Assembly: GCF_002304005.1 (NCBI RefSeq)
Contig: NZ_MRCQ01000008.1
Coordinates: 62,001 to 126,000, forward strand
DNA: 64,000 bases
Direction: 5' to 3'
Source: Flavobacterium sp. ACN6
GTDB lineage: Bacteria > Bacteroidota > Bacteroidia > Flavobacteriales > Flavobacteriaceae
Part shown: piece after piece, positions 23,909 to 32,748 of the stretch
Position numbering within the stretch: the stretch's first letter is position 1
Layout: every line of letters begins with the position of its first letter
Program-made: the position numbers and the translations under genes
Notes under the pieces: generated by a model
Told to the model about the DNA's origin: nothing
The model's input: the letters and a program-made list of their open reading frames with translations, nothing else
The model's database searches: none

Positions 23909-24670
23909 ATGAAATCCCATTTTAAACAAATAGTTACTATTATACTTTCGGTATTTCTTTTGAGCTGCAGCTCTTCAGAAGAACCAGAATCCCCTCCTAC
24001 TACAACCACACCTCCGGTAGTAACGCCGCCCACAACACCAAATCCTCCAATTTCGAGTTCTGTAAATTATTTAGCATTAGGTGATAGTTACACTATTGGT
24101 CAAAGCGTTTGTGCAACCTGTCGTTTCCCAGAGCAGTTAAAGGCAAGTTTAAATGCCATGTTTTCCAGTACGGTTTCCTTAAAAATAATCGCTACAACAG
24201 GATGGACAACATCCAATTTACTTTCTGCGATAAACACACAAAATCCAGAACCCAATTACGATCTTGTAACACTTTTAATAGGTGTTAATAATCAGTATCA
24301 GCACCGCAATTTTTCGGTTTACGAAAACGAATTTCCAGAATTGGTAACCAAAGCAATTAAGCTGGCCAAAGGCGACCCAAAAAATGTTGTCGTTATTTCG
24401 ATTCCAGATTACGCCTATACTCCTTATGGAAAAAGTCTTGCCGGCGATCAAAGCAGCACAATTTCTGCCGAAATAGATAAATACAATTCTTTTGCAGAGA
24501 AATACTGCATCAACAACCAGATCGCTTTTGTCTCCATTACAGAAATTACACGACAAGGACTTAACAGTCCCAATCTTGTCGCTTCAGACGGCTTACACCC
24601 TTCAGAAACAGCATATAAAATGTTTGTCGACAAAATGATGCCTCAGATAAAAAAAGCTTTGCAGAATTAA
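23909..24670 (+). CDS. SGNH/GDSL-hydrolase lipoprotein
   Basis: A 253-residue lipoprotein: signal peptide ending LLSC with lipobox Cys near 20, then SSSEEPE, an acidic surface-export-like signal, and a Pro/Thr linker. The hydrolase starts at about 52 with block I ALGDSYTIG (nucleophile Ser in GDSY), block III GVNNQY with the oxyanion Asn, and block V SDGLHPSETAY with the catalytic Asp and His. It is probably an esterase or lipase on the cell surface; substrate unknown. Confidence 0.88.
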   Translation: MKSHFKQIVTIILSVFLLSCSSSEEPESPPTTTTPPVVTPPTTPNPPISSSVNYLALGDSYTIGQSVCATCRFPEQLKASLNAMFSSTVSLKIIATTGWTTSNLLSAINTQNPEPNYDLVTLLIGVNNQYQHRNFSVYENEFPELVTKAIKLAKGDPKNVVVISIPDYAYTPYGKSLAGDQSSTISAEIDKYNSFAEKYCINNQIAFVSITEITRQGLNSPNLVASDGLHPSETAYKMFVDKMMPQIKKALQN

Positions 24671-24792
24671 TATTTTCATTTGCAGCAGAAGATTCGTTTT
24701 CAAAACAACTTTAGAAATTTTCGTTTTTCAAGAATTTAGGATTTTAAAGTCTTACTTTTGTAGGTTCATTAATTTACAGAATACCTTTTACA

Positions 24793-25299
24793 ATGGAATT
24801 TTTTAAAACTACAAATACAGATATCGATGCTGTTTTCGATATTTACAACCAAGCAACATCGTATCAAAAAACAGTAAACAACAAAAGCTGGAGAGGATTT
24901 GAAAGAGCCTTAATTGAAAAAGAAATTGCCGAAGATCGCCACTTTATAATCAAAGAAGGAGATGAAGTCGCTTGTACATTTGTACTTACTTTTAATGATT
25001 TAATTATCTGGAAAGAAGCCAGTAAAGACCCTGCAGTTTATCTGCATAGAATTGCTACAAACCCAAAATTCAGAGGGCAGTCTTACGTCAAAAAAATCAT
25101 AGAATGGACTAAAGAATACGCCAAAGAAAATGGAAAAGATTACATTCGATTGGACACACACAGCGGAAACGAAAGAATAAATACGTATTACACCAGTTGT
25201 GGTTTTACTTATAAAGGAATCAGTACTATCGAATGGACAAATGAATTACCAGAACATTACAAAGAAGGTTCGTTTAGTTTGTTTGAGATTAAGCTGTAA
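24793..25299 (+). CDS. GNAT-family N-acetyltransferase
   Basis: 168 residues with the GNAT fold. Strand beta-4 and the acetyl-CoA loop appear as LHRIATNPKFRGQSYVKKIIEW (the usual RxxGxG/A pattern as RGQSYV) near 90, and YIRLDTHSGNERINTYYTSCGFTYKG near 120 is the typical C-terminal part. The target amine is unknown. A -7 box TACTTTTG lies at 24753-24760. The gene stands alone, convergent with the next - strand cluster. Confidence 0.85.
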   Translation: MEFFKTTNTDIDAVFDIYNQATSYQKTVNNKSWRGFERALIEKEIAEDRHFIIKEGDEVACTFVLTFNDLIIWKEASKDPAVYLHRIATNPKFRGQSYVKKIIEWTKEYAKENGKDYIRLDTHSGNERINTYYTSCGFTYKGISTIEWTNELPEHYKEGSFSLFEIKL

Positions 25300-25326
25300 A
25301 CCATCCAGCAGATAATGCATCAAATT

Positions 25327-25689
25327 TTATCGGTTAATTTCAAAATCTTTAATTATTTCGGCATCAAAATAAGTAATATAATCAGTCATGACATCGCGTA
25401 TTTTTTCTGAATTATCTTGAAAATAATTACTCAAATAAATATCCAATGTAAGCTGCTTATATTCTGGTTGCGTGTTTATAAAAATATGAGATCCCTTGAG
25501 GCAGAATGAAATTGTAAAACTGTCATTTTCAAAATCATGCACTACAACGCCAACCTTCTCCAATCCATATTTTTCTAAAATCGAATTAGTAACCGCAACA
25601 AAACCGCCGCTATCTGTAAGCTTCGAAATTTGGTCGACATGTAAAGTAACCAGTTTATGCAGTCCTGGCGAGTAAGGAGGTAAATCCAT
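25327..25689 (-). CDS. Hypothetical protein
   Basis: I start at ATG 25689 (120 residues, MDLPPYSPGLHKLVTL) rather than TTG 25710. A small soluble protein without signal or TM segment, with alternating beta/alpha pattern. No motif recognised. It is the last of three - strand unknown genes (26861 to 25327), but the 81-bp repeat at 25841-25922 separates it from the other two. Confidence 0.6.
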   Translation of the reverse strand: MDLPPYSPGLHKLVTLHVDQISKLTDSGGFVAVTNSILEKYGLEKVGVVVHDFENDSFTISFCLKGSHIFINTQPEYKQLTLDIYLSNYFQDNSEKIRDVMTDYITYFDAEIIKDFEINR

Positions 25690-25840
25690 CAAATTATTTG
25701 TATTACACAAGAGCCAAATATATAATAATTTCTGTAATAAAATAATCTAAACAAAAGCATTTTTAACACCACTTTTCAGAACTATACATTTATAATTTTT
25801 CTGTTTTGAGAAGCAGAAGTGTTGATTTTCATTACAACTT

Positions 25841-25922
25841 TAGTCCCGCTATCCGCTATATCTTTTATGGCTCCCGAAGTCTCGGGACCGCCACAAAAGG
25901 ATATCGCTTCTATCGGGGCTAG
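25841..25922. repeat. Flavobacterial intergenic element TAGTCCCGCTAT...TATCGGGGCTA
   Basis: An 82-bp imperfect palindrome: outer TAGTCCCG / CGGGGCTA, then ATATCTTTT / AAAAGGATAT and a core CCCGAAGTCTCGGG. It is intergenic and creates a spurious short frame on -. From memory, similar sequences are scattered in Flavobacterium genomes; elsewhere in this window CCCGA..TCGGG cores recur at 33663-33762 and 51169-51200. Confidence 0.7.
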
Positions 25923-25938
25923 ATTAGAACTTTTCGTT

Positions 25939-26280
25939 TTATTTATACTTTTCAAAATCAACCTCAACTTTCTCAAACAACGCTGCTTTTTCTAAAATCG
26001 AATTAATCTGAACCAGACCTTCTTGATTATTCTCAGCCATTACAAAAGCAAAACCCCAGATATCTTTCGAAAGCGTAAATTTCCCTATTTCAGAATCATA
26101 AGTCATCAAAACTTCATCATTCATCCATAAATCCAAAATATCGATCATTTTAGGTTTCAGCTCTCGAATTGTATTTAAAAAATCTGAATTGAAATTTTCA
26201 CTTTCAGCACCGCTGAAAATATCTATCAAAAGTTCTGTCGATTGATAGCCCGGACGAAAATGGTATTTATATTGACTCAT
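25939..26280 (-). CDS. Hypothetical protein
   Basis: A 113-residue soluble protein (MSQYKYHFRPGYQSTELL...), acidic, no signal peptide, no motif recognised. Its start overlaps the stop of the upstream lipoprotein gene (TAATG-type junction at 26280), so the two are translationally coupled and may act together. Confidence 0.7.
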   Translation of the reverse strand: MSQYKYHFRPGYQSTELLIDIFSGAESENFNSDFLNTIRELKPKMIDILDLWMNDEVLMTYDSEIGKFTLSKDIWGFAFVMAENNQEGLVQINSILEKAALFEKVEVDFEKYK

Positions 26281-26861
26281 TATTTTTCAATACGTTTATA
26301 ATGATAGCCTAAATTATAAGTAGATCCAGCCCAAAACATAAATAATAAAGCACCAGAATTATCAAAAGCATAATTTACTAAAAGTCCATTGTCTTTAGAA
26401 AGTCCAATTCTGGTTTTATAATTGTCATAGCCGCCAGCAAGATAAGGAACACCATGACGTTTCAAGTATGTATTATCCAGATAAAAGAGTCCATTTTTCA
26501 ATTTTCCTCCCAGTTCAACATTCTCAATTATTGAATCCTCTTTTTTGGTAACAAATTGGAGTCGGTTTTTATCCAACAACTTAACCTCAACACGATAAGA
26601 ATCTGAATAATCATATCTTAACCTATCCGATTTTACAAAATAATTCAGGCTGTGTGTTGTTTCAGGCTTTTCTGAATCTATTGTTTGCAGATTCCCTTTA
26701 TTATCATATTTCGCATCAGGAAAAAGCACATAAGTTCCCTCCAGCTTTACTAAATCATTTTCTGATAATGATGATTTGTTTTTGTTTACCATTCTATTCG
26801 AAAATGAAGCACAAGAAGACAATAATAAAGTCAAAACAAAGGCGCATAATATTGATTTCAT
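26280..26861 (-). CDS. Hypothetical lipoprotein
   Basis: 193 residues with a signal peptide and lipobox (MKSILCAFVLTLLLSSCASF, Cys near 17). The mature part is predicted beta-rich (YVLFPDAKYDNKGNLQ..., LNYFVKSDRLRYDYSD...). No family recognised. It is coupled by stop/start overlap with the gene at 25939. It lies divergent to the lipoprotein gene at 27070 with a 208-bp gap. Confidence 0.7.
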   Translation of the reverse strand: MKSILCAFVLTLLLSSCASFSNRMVNKNKSSLSENDLVKLEGTYVLFPDAKYDNKGNLQTIDSEKPETTHSLNYFVKSDRLRYDYSDSYRVEVKLLDKNRLQFVTKKEDSIIENVELGGKLKNGLFYLDNTYLKRHGVPYLAGGYDNYKTRIGLSKDNGLLVNYAFDNSGALLFMFWAGSTYNLGYHYKRIEK

Positions 26862-27069
26862 ACTCTTTAGATAAGATTGTTATACTAATTTAGAGTTTAT
26901 TTTTTTAATTATTACGTGTTTTAAATAAGAGAATCAACAATTATAGTTTTAAACTTTGTAGTTTTTTTATTGCAAACAATTTTTTATCTTGCTTAGTGTG
27001 TAAAACGCAGACCTACAAATCACGTTTCCAATAGCAGTAAAATTTTATCCTGAATTAAGAACTTTAACT

Positions 27070-27780
27070 ATGAAAAACAAAATTTTAATTTCATTAAATT
27101 TAATACTACTGATGAGCTGTTCTTCAAAATCACAAGATTTATCTACTATAGACTTTAGCCAAAATGCAGAAACCTATCTTGACGGCCTTTCTTTTTCTTC
27201 CAAAACAGAACAAAAAGGGCATTATGAGGCAGTAGTTAACGGAGAAGATGCCAGTTTGAAATTAGTAGACAAAGGAGAACTCTCTACAAGTTATGTGTTT
27301 ATGGGCGAAAAGAATACAGCACAGCTTAACTATGGCGGAATCCCGATAAATGATGTTATGGGTACAGCATTAACTGTTTATGAAAACAAAATTGCATTTA
27401 TGAGAATAAATGTCAAAAACGATCAAAGCATAGCACTTTTAGATGTACTGAAAAAAAAGCTGGGCACGCCAACCGAAATAGTTAAAAGTGAAGATAATCC
27501 GTATGATGAAACGGACAAATCGCAAAAACTTCTGCTTGAGAAACTTCCCAACGAAACCAAAAAGGTAAAAGATGATGTTCTGGATGATTACACTCTTACC
27601 TATCCCGAGAATTTTATTTGGGACAAGAACGATGTCATTTATCAATTAACATTTTCCCCAACCGGAAATTACATCAGCAGTCAGCTTGTTGTGATTTCAA
27701 AAAAAGCATTCAAAGACAAAATAATAATGGGATATCATGCTCCAGATAAAGATCCTGTTTTGGGAAAGTATCTTAATTAA
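27070..27780 (+). CDS. Hypothetical lipoprotein
   Basis: 236 residues with signal peptide and lipobox (MKNKILISLNLILLMSCSSKSQ, Cys near 17). The mature part is mixed alpha/beta and has no motif I can name. It ends in front of a strong bidirectional terminator shared with tRNA-Ser. Confidence 0.7.
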   Translation: MKNKILISLNLILLMSCSSKSQDLSTIDFSQNAETYLDGLSFSSKTEQKGHYEAVVNGEDASLKLVDKGELSTSYVFMGEKNTAQLNYGGIPINDVMGTALTVYENKIAFMRINVKNDQSIALLDVLKKKLGTPTEIVKSEDNPYDETDKSQKLLLEKLPNETKKVKDDVLDDYTLTYPENFIWDKNDVIYQLTFSPTGNYISSQLVVISKKAFKDKIIMGYHAPDKDPVLGKYLN

Positions 27781-27798
27781 AATAAATAGAAAACAAAA

Positions 27799-27825
27799 AT
27801 GCTCCCTTGTACGGGAGCATTTTTT
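27799..27825. terminator. Bidirectional terminator
   Basis: ATGCTCCC (27799-27806) pairs with GGGAGCAT (27813-27820), with T-tracts on both strands. It serves the + lipoprotein gene and the - tRNA-Ser. Confidence 0.85.
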
Positions 27826-27831
27826 CTCTTG

Positions 27832-27918
27832 CAGAGAGGAAGGGATTCGAACCCTCGATACAGTTACCCATATACTAGCTTTCCAGGCTAGCTCCTTCAA
27901 CCACTCGGACACCTCTCT
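27832..27918 (-). tRNA. tRNA-Ser (anticodon GGA)
   Basis: 87 nt on -. Acceptor AGAGAGG (27918-27912) pairs with CCTCTCT (27839-27833), with discriminator G at 27832; CCA is not encoded. The anticodon stem GCTAG(C) holds loop CTGGAAA with anticodon GGA, a long variable arm follows as in class II tRNAs, and the T loop is TTCGAAT. It decodes UCC/UCU. Confidence 0.95.
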
Positions 27919-27964
27919 ATTTTGGTCTGCAAAGAACACAAAAAAAAACTGAGTTAGAAAATAT

Positions 27965-28050
27965 TTTTGCCACGAATTTCACTAATCTTCACTAATTTTC
28001 TTATTCTCAAAAAATTAGCTACAATTCGAATGAATTCGTGCAAATTGTAG
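27965..28050. repeat. Intergenic palindrome with CACGAATT / AATTCGTG ends
   Basis: GCCACGAATTTCACTAATCTTCACTAATT on the left faces AATTCGAATGAATTCGTGC on the right. An imperfect inverted repeat between tRNA-Ser and the LysR gene's 3' end, with terminator-like or dispersed-repeat character. Confidence 0.5.
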
Positions 28051-28061
28051 AAAACTTCTTT

Positions 28062-28937
28062 TTACATACTTTTTCTAAATTCTTCCATAAACAATTTTAC
28101 AGCCTTTTTTTGGTAAGCTCCTTCTATCGTTAACATAAACGAATCTCGTTTGGTGGTAACACCTGTAATATCAATTGCTTTAATATTATCCCAGCCCTTT
28201 AATGCTTTCCCTGTAACAATTGTAGCCCAATAATCGCTGTCGCCAACCAAACGTAATAAGGCGTGAACAGCATTTAACTCAATCGAAACTTTGGGTTTCA
28301 TATTGTTTTTTAAAAACAATTCATCCAGAAATTCCCTTGAATTGAATCCTTTAACGGGCAAAATAAGCGGCATATCTTCTATCTTTTTAAAAGCAATTTT
28401 GTCTAAGGCCGCTAATGAATGATTTTTTGAAACTGCCAAAACTAGCTTTGATGTAAATAAAGGCACCTTTTGAAAAGGGTGTTCTATTTCGTTTGAAGAA
28501 ATAACCAAAACCAGATCTAATTCGTTATTCAGTAGTTTTTGTTCTAAAGGTTCGGTTGTTCCATATTCGATAACAATTTTCAAATGCGGATACGTTTTGG
28601 CAAATAAATCAACGATAGGTAAAACCAAAAGCCCAAAAATATAGGTTACACCAATTCGTAATTCACCGCCAATCATTTGGTTCAAATCATCTATGGCTTG
28701 TTTACCGCTTTGCACATTTTCGATGACTTGCTTGGCGTGGATTAAAAAGACAGAGCCAGCTTCTGTAAGCTGGACTTTTTTCCCAAGTCTCACAAACAAA
28801 GGCATTCCGAGTTCTTCTTCTAATTTTTTTATTTGCTGCGACAGACCCGACTGCGTTACAAAGCACAATTCGGCAGCTTTTGTAAAGTGCAAAATTTCAG
28901 CTGTTTTAATAAAATATTCGAGTTGATAAATTTCCAT
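28062..28937 (-). CDS. LysR-family transcriptional regulator
   Basis: 291 residues: N-terminal winged HTH (MEIYQLEYFIKTAEILHFTKAAELCFVTQSGLSQQIKKLEEELGMPLF) and a C-terminal periplasmic-binding-like effector domain from about 90 (GELRIGVTYIFGLLVLPIV). It is divergent from the MFS gene at 29028 with a 90-bp shared control region, the classic layout for a LysR regulator and its target, so it probably controls that transporter. The effector is unknown. Confidence 0.9.
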   Translation of the reverse strand: MEIYQLEYFIKTAEILHFTKAAELCFVTQSGLSQQIKKLEEELGMPLFVRLGKKVQLTEAGSVFLIHAKQVIENVQSGKQAIDDLNQMIGGELRIGVTYIFGLLVLPIVDLFAKTYPHLKIVIEYGTTEPLEQKLLNNELDLVLVISSNEIEHPFQKVPLFTSKLVLAVSKNHSLAALDKIAFKKIEDMPLILPVKGFNSREFLDELFLKNNMKPKVSIELNAVHALLRLVGDSDYWATIVTGKALKGWDNIKAIDITGVTTKRDSFMLTIEGAYQKKAVKLFMEEFRKSM

Positions 28938-28941
28938 ATCG

Positions 28942-28959
28942 ATAAGTTTAACTACTTAT
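28942..28959. promoter_or_regulatory. Candidate LysR operator
   Basis: ATAAGT-N6-ACTTAT, a perfect interrupted palindrome in the divergent gap, has the size and position expected for a LysR box. A -7-like GACCTTTG for the MFS gene lies near 28999. Confidence 0.5.
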
Positions 28960-29027
28960 TATCAGTAAAATTATTAATTTTTCTAATGAAATCATAATCC
29001 CGACCTTTGTATTAAATATTTAAGATT

Positions 29028-30269
29028 ATGTTTAAAGCGTTAAAATCAAAAAATTTCAAGTTATTCTTTTACGGACAGTCCGTATCTGTTATTGGGACCT
29101 GGATGCAGAAAACAGCCGTAAGCTGGATGGTTTACAGCATAACAGGATCTGTTTTCCTTTTGGGATTAGCAACCTTCTTAAGTATGATTCCGTCCCTGTT
29201 TTTAGCTCCTTTGGCAGGAAGTATTATTGGGCGTTACGACAGACACCGCGCCATGATCGTACTGCAGTCTCTTGCAATGCTTCAGGCAGGAAGTTTAGCT
29301 TTGCTTATTTATCTTAAAATTTACAATATCAACTTTATTCTGGCATTGAGTCTGATTCAAGGAATTATCAATGCTTTTGATATGACTTGCCGTCAAACCA
29401 TGATGATTGATATTGTTGACAAAAGAGAAGATCTTCCAAATGCAGTTGCGCTTAATTCTACAATGAACAACTTTGCGCGTATTGCAGGTCCAGCGCTTGC
29501 GGGAATTATTCTGCATCAATATGGAGAAGACATTTGTTTTATTGGAAATTTCGTTAGTTACGTTCCCGTTCTAATTTCATTGTTAATGATGAAAATTACG
29601 CCACACATTAAAGCCGAAAACAAACTAAATATGCTGGACGATCTTGTAGAAGGTCTGGATTATGTAAAAAAAGAAACCGAAATGGCAAGAATGCTTCTTA
29701 TGCTTACTTGCAGTAGTTTATTTGTAATTTCTTTTAATACTTTAATGCCGGTTTTTGCAAAAGATATTTTCAGCGGAAACGCGCAGACTTTCAGCTGGTT
29801 TGAAAGTGCTGCGGGAATTGGCTCTGTTCTTTCTGCCATTTATCTGGCTAATTTAAAATCGGCTGAGAATATGAATAAATTGATGATCGCAGCAAGTTTA
29901 CTTCTTGGTTTCAGCATTATAATTTTAGCTCTTTCAAGTAATTTAACCATTGCTTTAATCTGTATGACGTTGAGCGGCGTTGGAATGATGGGACAAACTT
30001 CTTCTATAAACATATACATTCAGACTCAAAGCACAGTGAATATGCGTTCTAGAAGTATCAGCTATTACATGATGGCGTATCAGGGAATGATTCCTGTGGG
30101 AAGTTTGATTATTGGTTATGTTTCTCACTTTATCGGAACTCGTCATACCGTTGCCCTTCAAGGAATTATCTGTATTATTTCTGTAATTGTGTATGTGTAT
30201 TACAAAAACCATAAAGTTTCAGAAGATTTGGAAACTTGTCCTGTTCCTTATCAGAATTCTAAAAATTAA
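29028..30269 (+). CDS. MFS transporter (enterobactin-exporter-like / EntS type)
   Basis: 413 residues, about 11-12 TM helices. It resembles the TMS/EntS-like MFS group: start FKALKSKNFKLFFYGQSVSVIGTWMQ, with the loop 2-3 motif GRYDRHRAMI and conserved FDMTCRQTMMIDIV and NSTMNNFARIAGPALAG. Such proteins export small molecules or siderophores, but the substrate cannot be read here. It is divergent to a LysR regulator. Confidence 0.85.
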   Translation: MFKALKSKNFKLFFYGQSVSVIGTWMQKTAVSWMVYSITGSVFLLGLATFLSMIPSLFLAPLAGSIIGRYDRHRAMIVLQSLAMLQAGSLALLIYLKIYNINFILALSLIQGIINAFDMTCRQTMMIDIVDKREDLPNAVALNSTMNNFARIAGPALAGIILHQYGEDICFIGNFVSYVPVLISLLMMKITPHIKAENKLNMLDDLVEGLDYVKKETEMARMLLMLTCSSLFVISFNTLMPVFAKDIFSGNAQTFSWFESAAGIGSVLSAIYLANLKSAENMNKLMIAASLLLGFSIIILALSSNLTIALICMTLSGVGMMGQTSSINIYIQTQSTVNMRSRSISYYMMAYQGMIPVGSLIIGYVSHFIGTRHTVALQGIICIISVIVYVYYKNHKVSEDLETCPVPYQNSKN

Positions 30270-30280
30270 ATTTTAGGAAT

Positions 30281-30315
30281 GGAAATTCCAATTTAAAAAT
30301 TCCAAATTCCAATTA
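30281..30315. repeat. AAATTCCAA repeats
   Basis: A short copy of the AAATTCCAAATTCC family after the MFS gene; a further block in the opposite sense is at 30459-30513 (ATTCCAAATTCCAA ... TTGGAATTTGGAATTT). Confidence 0.65.
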
Positions 30316-30318
30316 TTC

Positions 30319-30420
30319 TTGTCATCCTGACGAAGGAAGGATCACACTAGTAATTCCGTATTCAAAAGAGCCAATCTTTGTCGAGTTTCTTGCGGAGATT
30401 TCTCCTTACGTCGAAATGAC
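30319..30420. repeat. Intergenic element GTCATCCTGACGAAGG...TCGAAATGAC
   Basis: About 100 bp bounded by GTCAT and ATGAC, with CCTGACGAAGGAAGGATC on the left and GCGGAGATTTCTCC, then TACGTCGAAATGAC, on the right. From memory, this is a common small dispersed element in Flavobacteriia; no coding sequence is present. Confidence 0.7.
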
Positions 30421-30529
30421 AAAAATGGGGGAATGTTTGAAGGAAAGTTTCAAAAATAAAAATTCCAAATTCCAAACTAAGCAAAGCGCAAAAATTGGAA
30501 TTTGGAATTTAAAATATTGTAATTTAATT

Positions 30530-31558
30530 TTAAGATATCTCCCCGCGCAAAGCAGTCTCAAAAATAGCTTTAAACTCGTTTTGTGGAATATTATGTCCAA
30601 GCAGATACATTAGTTTTGTAATAGCTGCTTCTGTAGTAATGTCTTTTCCTGATATAACTCCAAGAGATTTCAAGGCCGTACTCGTTTCGTATTGTCCCAT
30701 GTTTACGCTTCCGCCGGAGCATTGTGTTACGTTTACAATATACAAACCCGAGTCAATTGCTTTTTTGATTAAACTTAAAAACCAATCCTCAGTTGGTGCA
30801 TTTCCAGAACCGTACGTTTCTAAAACAATGCCTCGTAAATCTGGAATAGAAAGAATTGATGCCAATACCACTTCACTCATTCCAGGAAACATTTTTATTA
30901 TGGCTACGTGATTGTTCAGGTTTTTGTGAACGATCAAATCAGCGTTTTTATTTATGGGAAGAAATAAATGTCTGTTTAATTTTAAATGAACACCAGATTC
31001 TACAAGTTCAGGATAATTTGGTGCTGTAAAAGCTCTAAAATGTTCTGCATTTACTTTCGATGTTCGGTTGCCACGATATAATTTGTATTCAAAATACAAA
31101 CAAACTTCTGTAATAACCGGCTTTCCATTTTCTTGAAGTGAAGCAATCTGAATCGCTGTAATCAGGTTTTCTTTTGCATCGGTACGCAAATCCCCAATTG
31201 GAAGCTGAGAACCTGTAAATACAACTGGTTTAGACAAATTCTCGAGCATAAAGCTCAATGCGGAAGCTGAATATGACATCGTATCTGAGCCGTGAAGCAC
31301 TACAAATCCGTCATAAGCAGTATAATTTTCCTCGATAATTGTGGCAATTTTTGTCCACATTTCGGGATTCATATTAGAAGAATCAATTGGATGTTCGAAT
31401 GAAATAGATTCGATTTCACAGTCCAATTGTTTAATTTCTGGAATCTTCTGTATTAATTTACCAAAATTGAATGCTTTAAGCGCTCCAGTTTCAAAGTCTT
31501 TGCTCATACCGATGGTTCCTCCGGTATAAATCAACAGTATTTTAGCTTTAGATGACAT
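30530..31558 (-). CDS. ansA: Type I (cytosolic) asparaginase
   Basis: Hydrolyses L-asparagine to aspartate and ammonia. 342 residues, no signal peptide, which fits the cytosolic AnsA type. The first catalytic Thr is in LLIYTGGTIGM near 14, and the second in VLHGSDTMSYSASAL near 90, where Ser replaces the Thr usually found in HGTDTM. YGSGNAP near 242 and TQCSGGSVNMGQYETS near 277 fit the dimer/allosteric region. The upstream acyltransferase gene overlaps it by 11 bp, so the pair is co-transcribed. Confidence 0.92.
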   Translation of the reverse strand: MSSKAKILLIYTGGTIGMSKDFETGALKAFNFGKLIQKIPEIKQLDCEIESISFEHPIDSSNMNPEMWTKIATIIEENYTAYDGFVVLHGSDTMSYSASALSFMLENLSKPVVFTGSQLPIGDLRTDAKENLITAIQIASLQENGKPVITEVCLYFEYKLYRGNRTSKVNAEHFRAFTAPNYPELVESGVHLKLNRHLFLPINKNADLIVHKNLNNHVAIIKMFPGMSEVVLASILSIPDLRGIVLETYGSGNAPTEDWFLSLIKKAIDSGLYIVNVTQCSGGSVNMGQYETSTALKSLGVISGKDITTEAAITKLMYLLGHNIPQNEFKAIFETALRGEIS

Positions 31559-32684
31559 CTTGGTATTTCAATTTATTCACAACTGGATTAGCATACATCG
31601 CTAAAAACCCTTGTCTTGTAACAGGATTATCGCTTCCGATACGCATTTCTAAACGACGCTCAAAAAGTGATTTTTCGCTCTCTTTGTATTTGTGCGCAAA
31701 TTTATCTGTTCCGTTCAAAATATCGTACGCAATAAAATTAGTCGGCCATAATTGGTAGTTTTTCAAAATAACATCGTCAATAGTTTGTGCCAGAGCCAGA
31801 ACTTGTTTATTCCCATTGTCATTTTCAGCCACAATCTGATCGATTTCTGTATCCAAAACATCTCCAACAGAAATATGGATTCTTTTTTTAGTTCCCATGA
31901 TACCACTTAAAATGGTCATGAAATCTTCGTTTTTATCTTTTACGTAAACTTCGTTATTTGCTTCTGCCATTAATTGCGGCATTTTCAAAACATCAGTCGG
32001 ATCATATTCGTACGAAATCGAAACTGGAACAATTTTTAATTTCTTAAAATAATCCATTAGATTTTTCTCATCAGATCCCATTCCAATCATTTTTAAAACT
32101 CCTGGATTGGTTTCGTCGTTTCCGTCTTTTGTCCTTCCTTCTCTTTGTGCAATCCAAACCGAACGATTTTCGCGAAGCAGTAACTGCCCCATATATTCGG
32201 CTAATAATTTTGAACTTTGAAGCATTTCTCGAGGTGTTAATCCTCTTAAAACCAAAAAGTTTCTATTCAATTTTGCTAAAGTTGCCAAGAAAGCTTTTTT
32301 AACCAAATTATCACCAATTGCAGATGCTGTCATTACCAAACCATGTTCGAAAAGACAAACGTTTAATAGTGTTGTATCTAAAAGAATATCTCTATGATTG
32401 GAGATAAACAAATAAGAAGTGTTTTTTTCTAGTTTCTCAAAACCTGAAGTTGTTAAACCTTCAGAGCTTTTCTCCAAAACCTTTTGTATAGTATTGTAAA
32501 TAAAGTTGCATTGAAAATCACGAATCGAATGTGTTTTTCTTAATTGATCCTTCCAAACCTCATCTTCTACTTCCGGAAAAGTAAAGTTCATCATTGTTTT
32601 CATCATCGGATGATTTACAACATCATGAAGTGCTTCATTTATTTCGGAATCATAAAACGGTCGAATGGCATCAAATTTCTGCAT
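31548..32684 (-). CDS. PlsC-like glycerolipid acyltransferase
   Basis: 378 residues with an acyltransferase domain: ISNHRDILLDTTLLN near 93 (family motif I; the His and Asp are spaced HX5D here, not HX4D), VLRGLTPREMLQ, the motif III-like WIAQREGRTKDGND near 175 and PVSISYEYDP near 218. It is a member of the family related to 1-acyl-glycerol-3-phosphate acyltransferases; its acceptor is uncertain. There is no clear TM helix. It overlaps the start of ansA by 11 bp. Confidence 0.82.
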   Translation of the reverse strand: MQKFDAIRPFYDSEINEALHDVVNHPMMKTMMNFTFPEVEDEVWKDQLRKTHSIRDFQCNFIYNTIQKVLEKSSEGLTTSGFEKLEKNTSYLFISNHRDILLDTTLLNVCLFEHGLVMTASAIGDNLVKKAFLATLAKLNRNFLVLRGLTPREMLQSSKLLAEYMGQLLLRENRSVWIAQREGRTKDGNDETNPGVLKMIGMGSDEKNLMDYFKKLKIVPVSISYEYDPTDVLKMPQLMAEANNEVYVKDKNEDFMTILSGIMGTKKRIHISVGDVLDTEIDQIVAENDNGNKQVLALAQTIDDVILKNYQLWPTNFIAYDILNGTDKFAHKYKESEKSLFERRLEMRIGSDNPVTRQGFLAMYANPVVNKLKYQDVI

Positions 32685-32748
32685 TATTTATATTGATTTT
32701 AAGTGGGCAAAAGAACAAAAAAAAAATTACATTAAAGTAACGAATACA

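Noticed and set aside
25782..25976. A 64-codon frame on - between two unknown genes
   Set aside because: It runs through the 82-bp CCCGA/TCGGG repeat and overlaps the real gene at 25939; the protein-like look comes from the repeat.
27697..27952. Two frames over the tRNA region, one on each strand
   Set aside because: They read through tRNA-Ser(GGA) and its terminator, so they are not protein genes.
30416..30613. Small + and - frames across 30406-30613
   Set aside because: They are composed of AAATTCCAA repeats and the ansA 3' end read in other frames.
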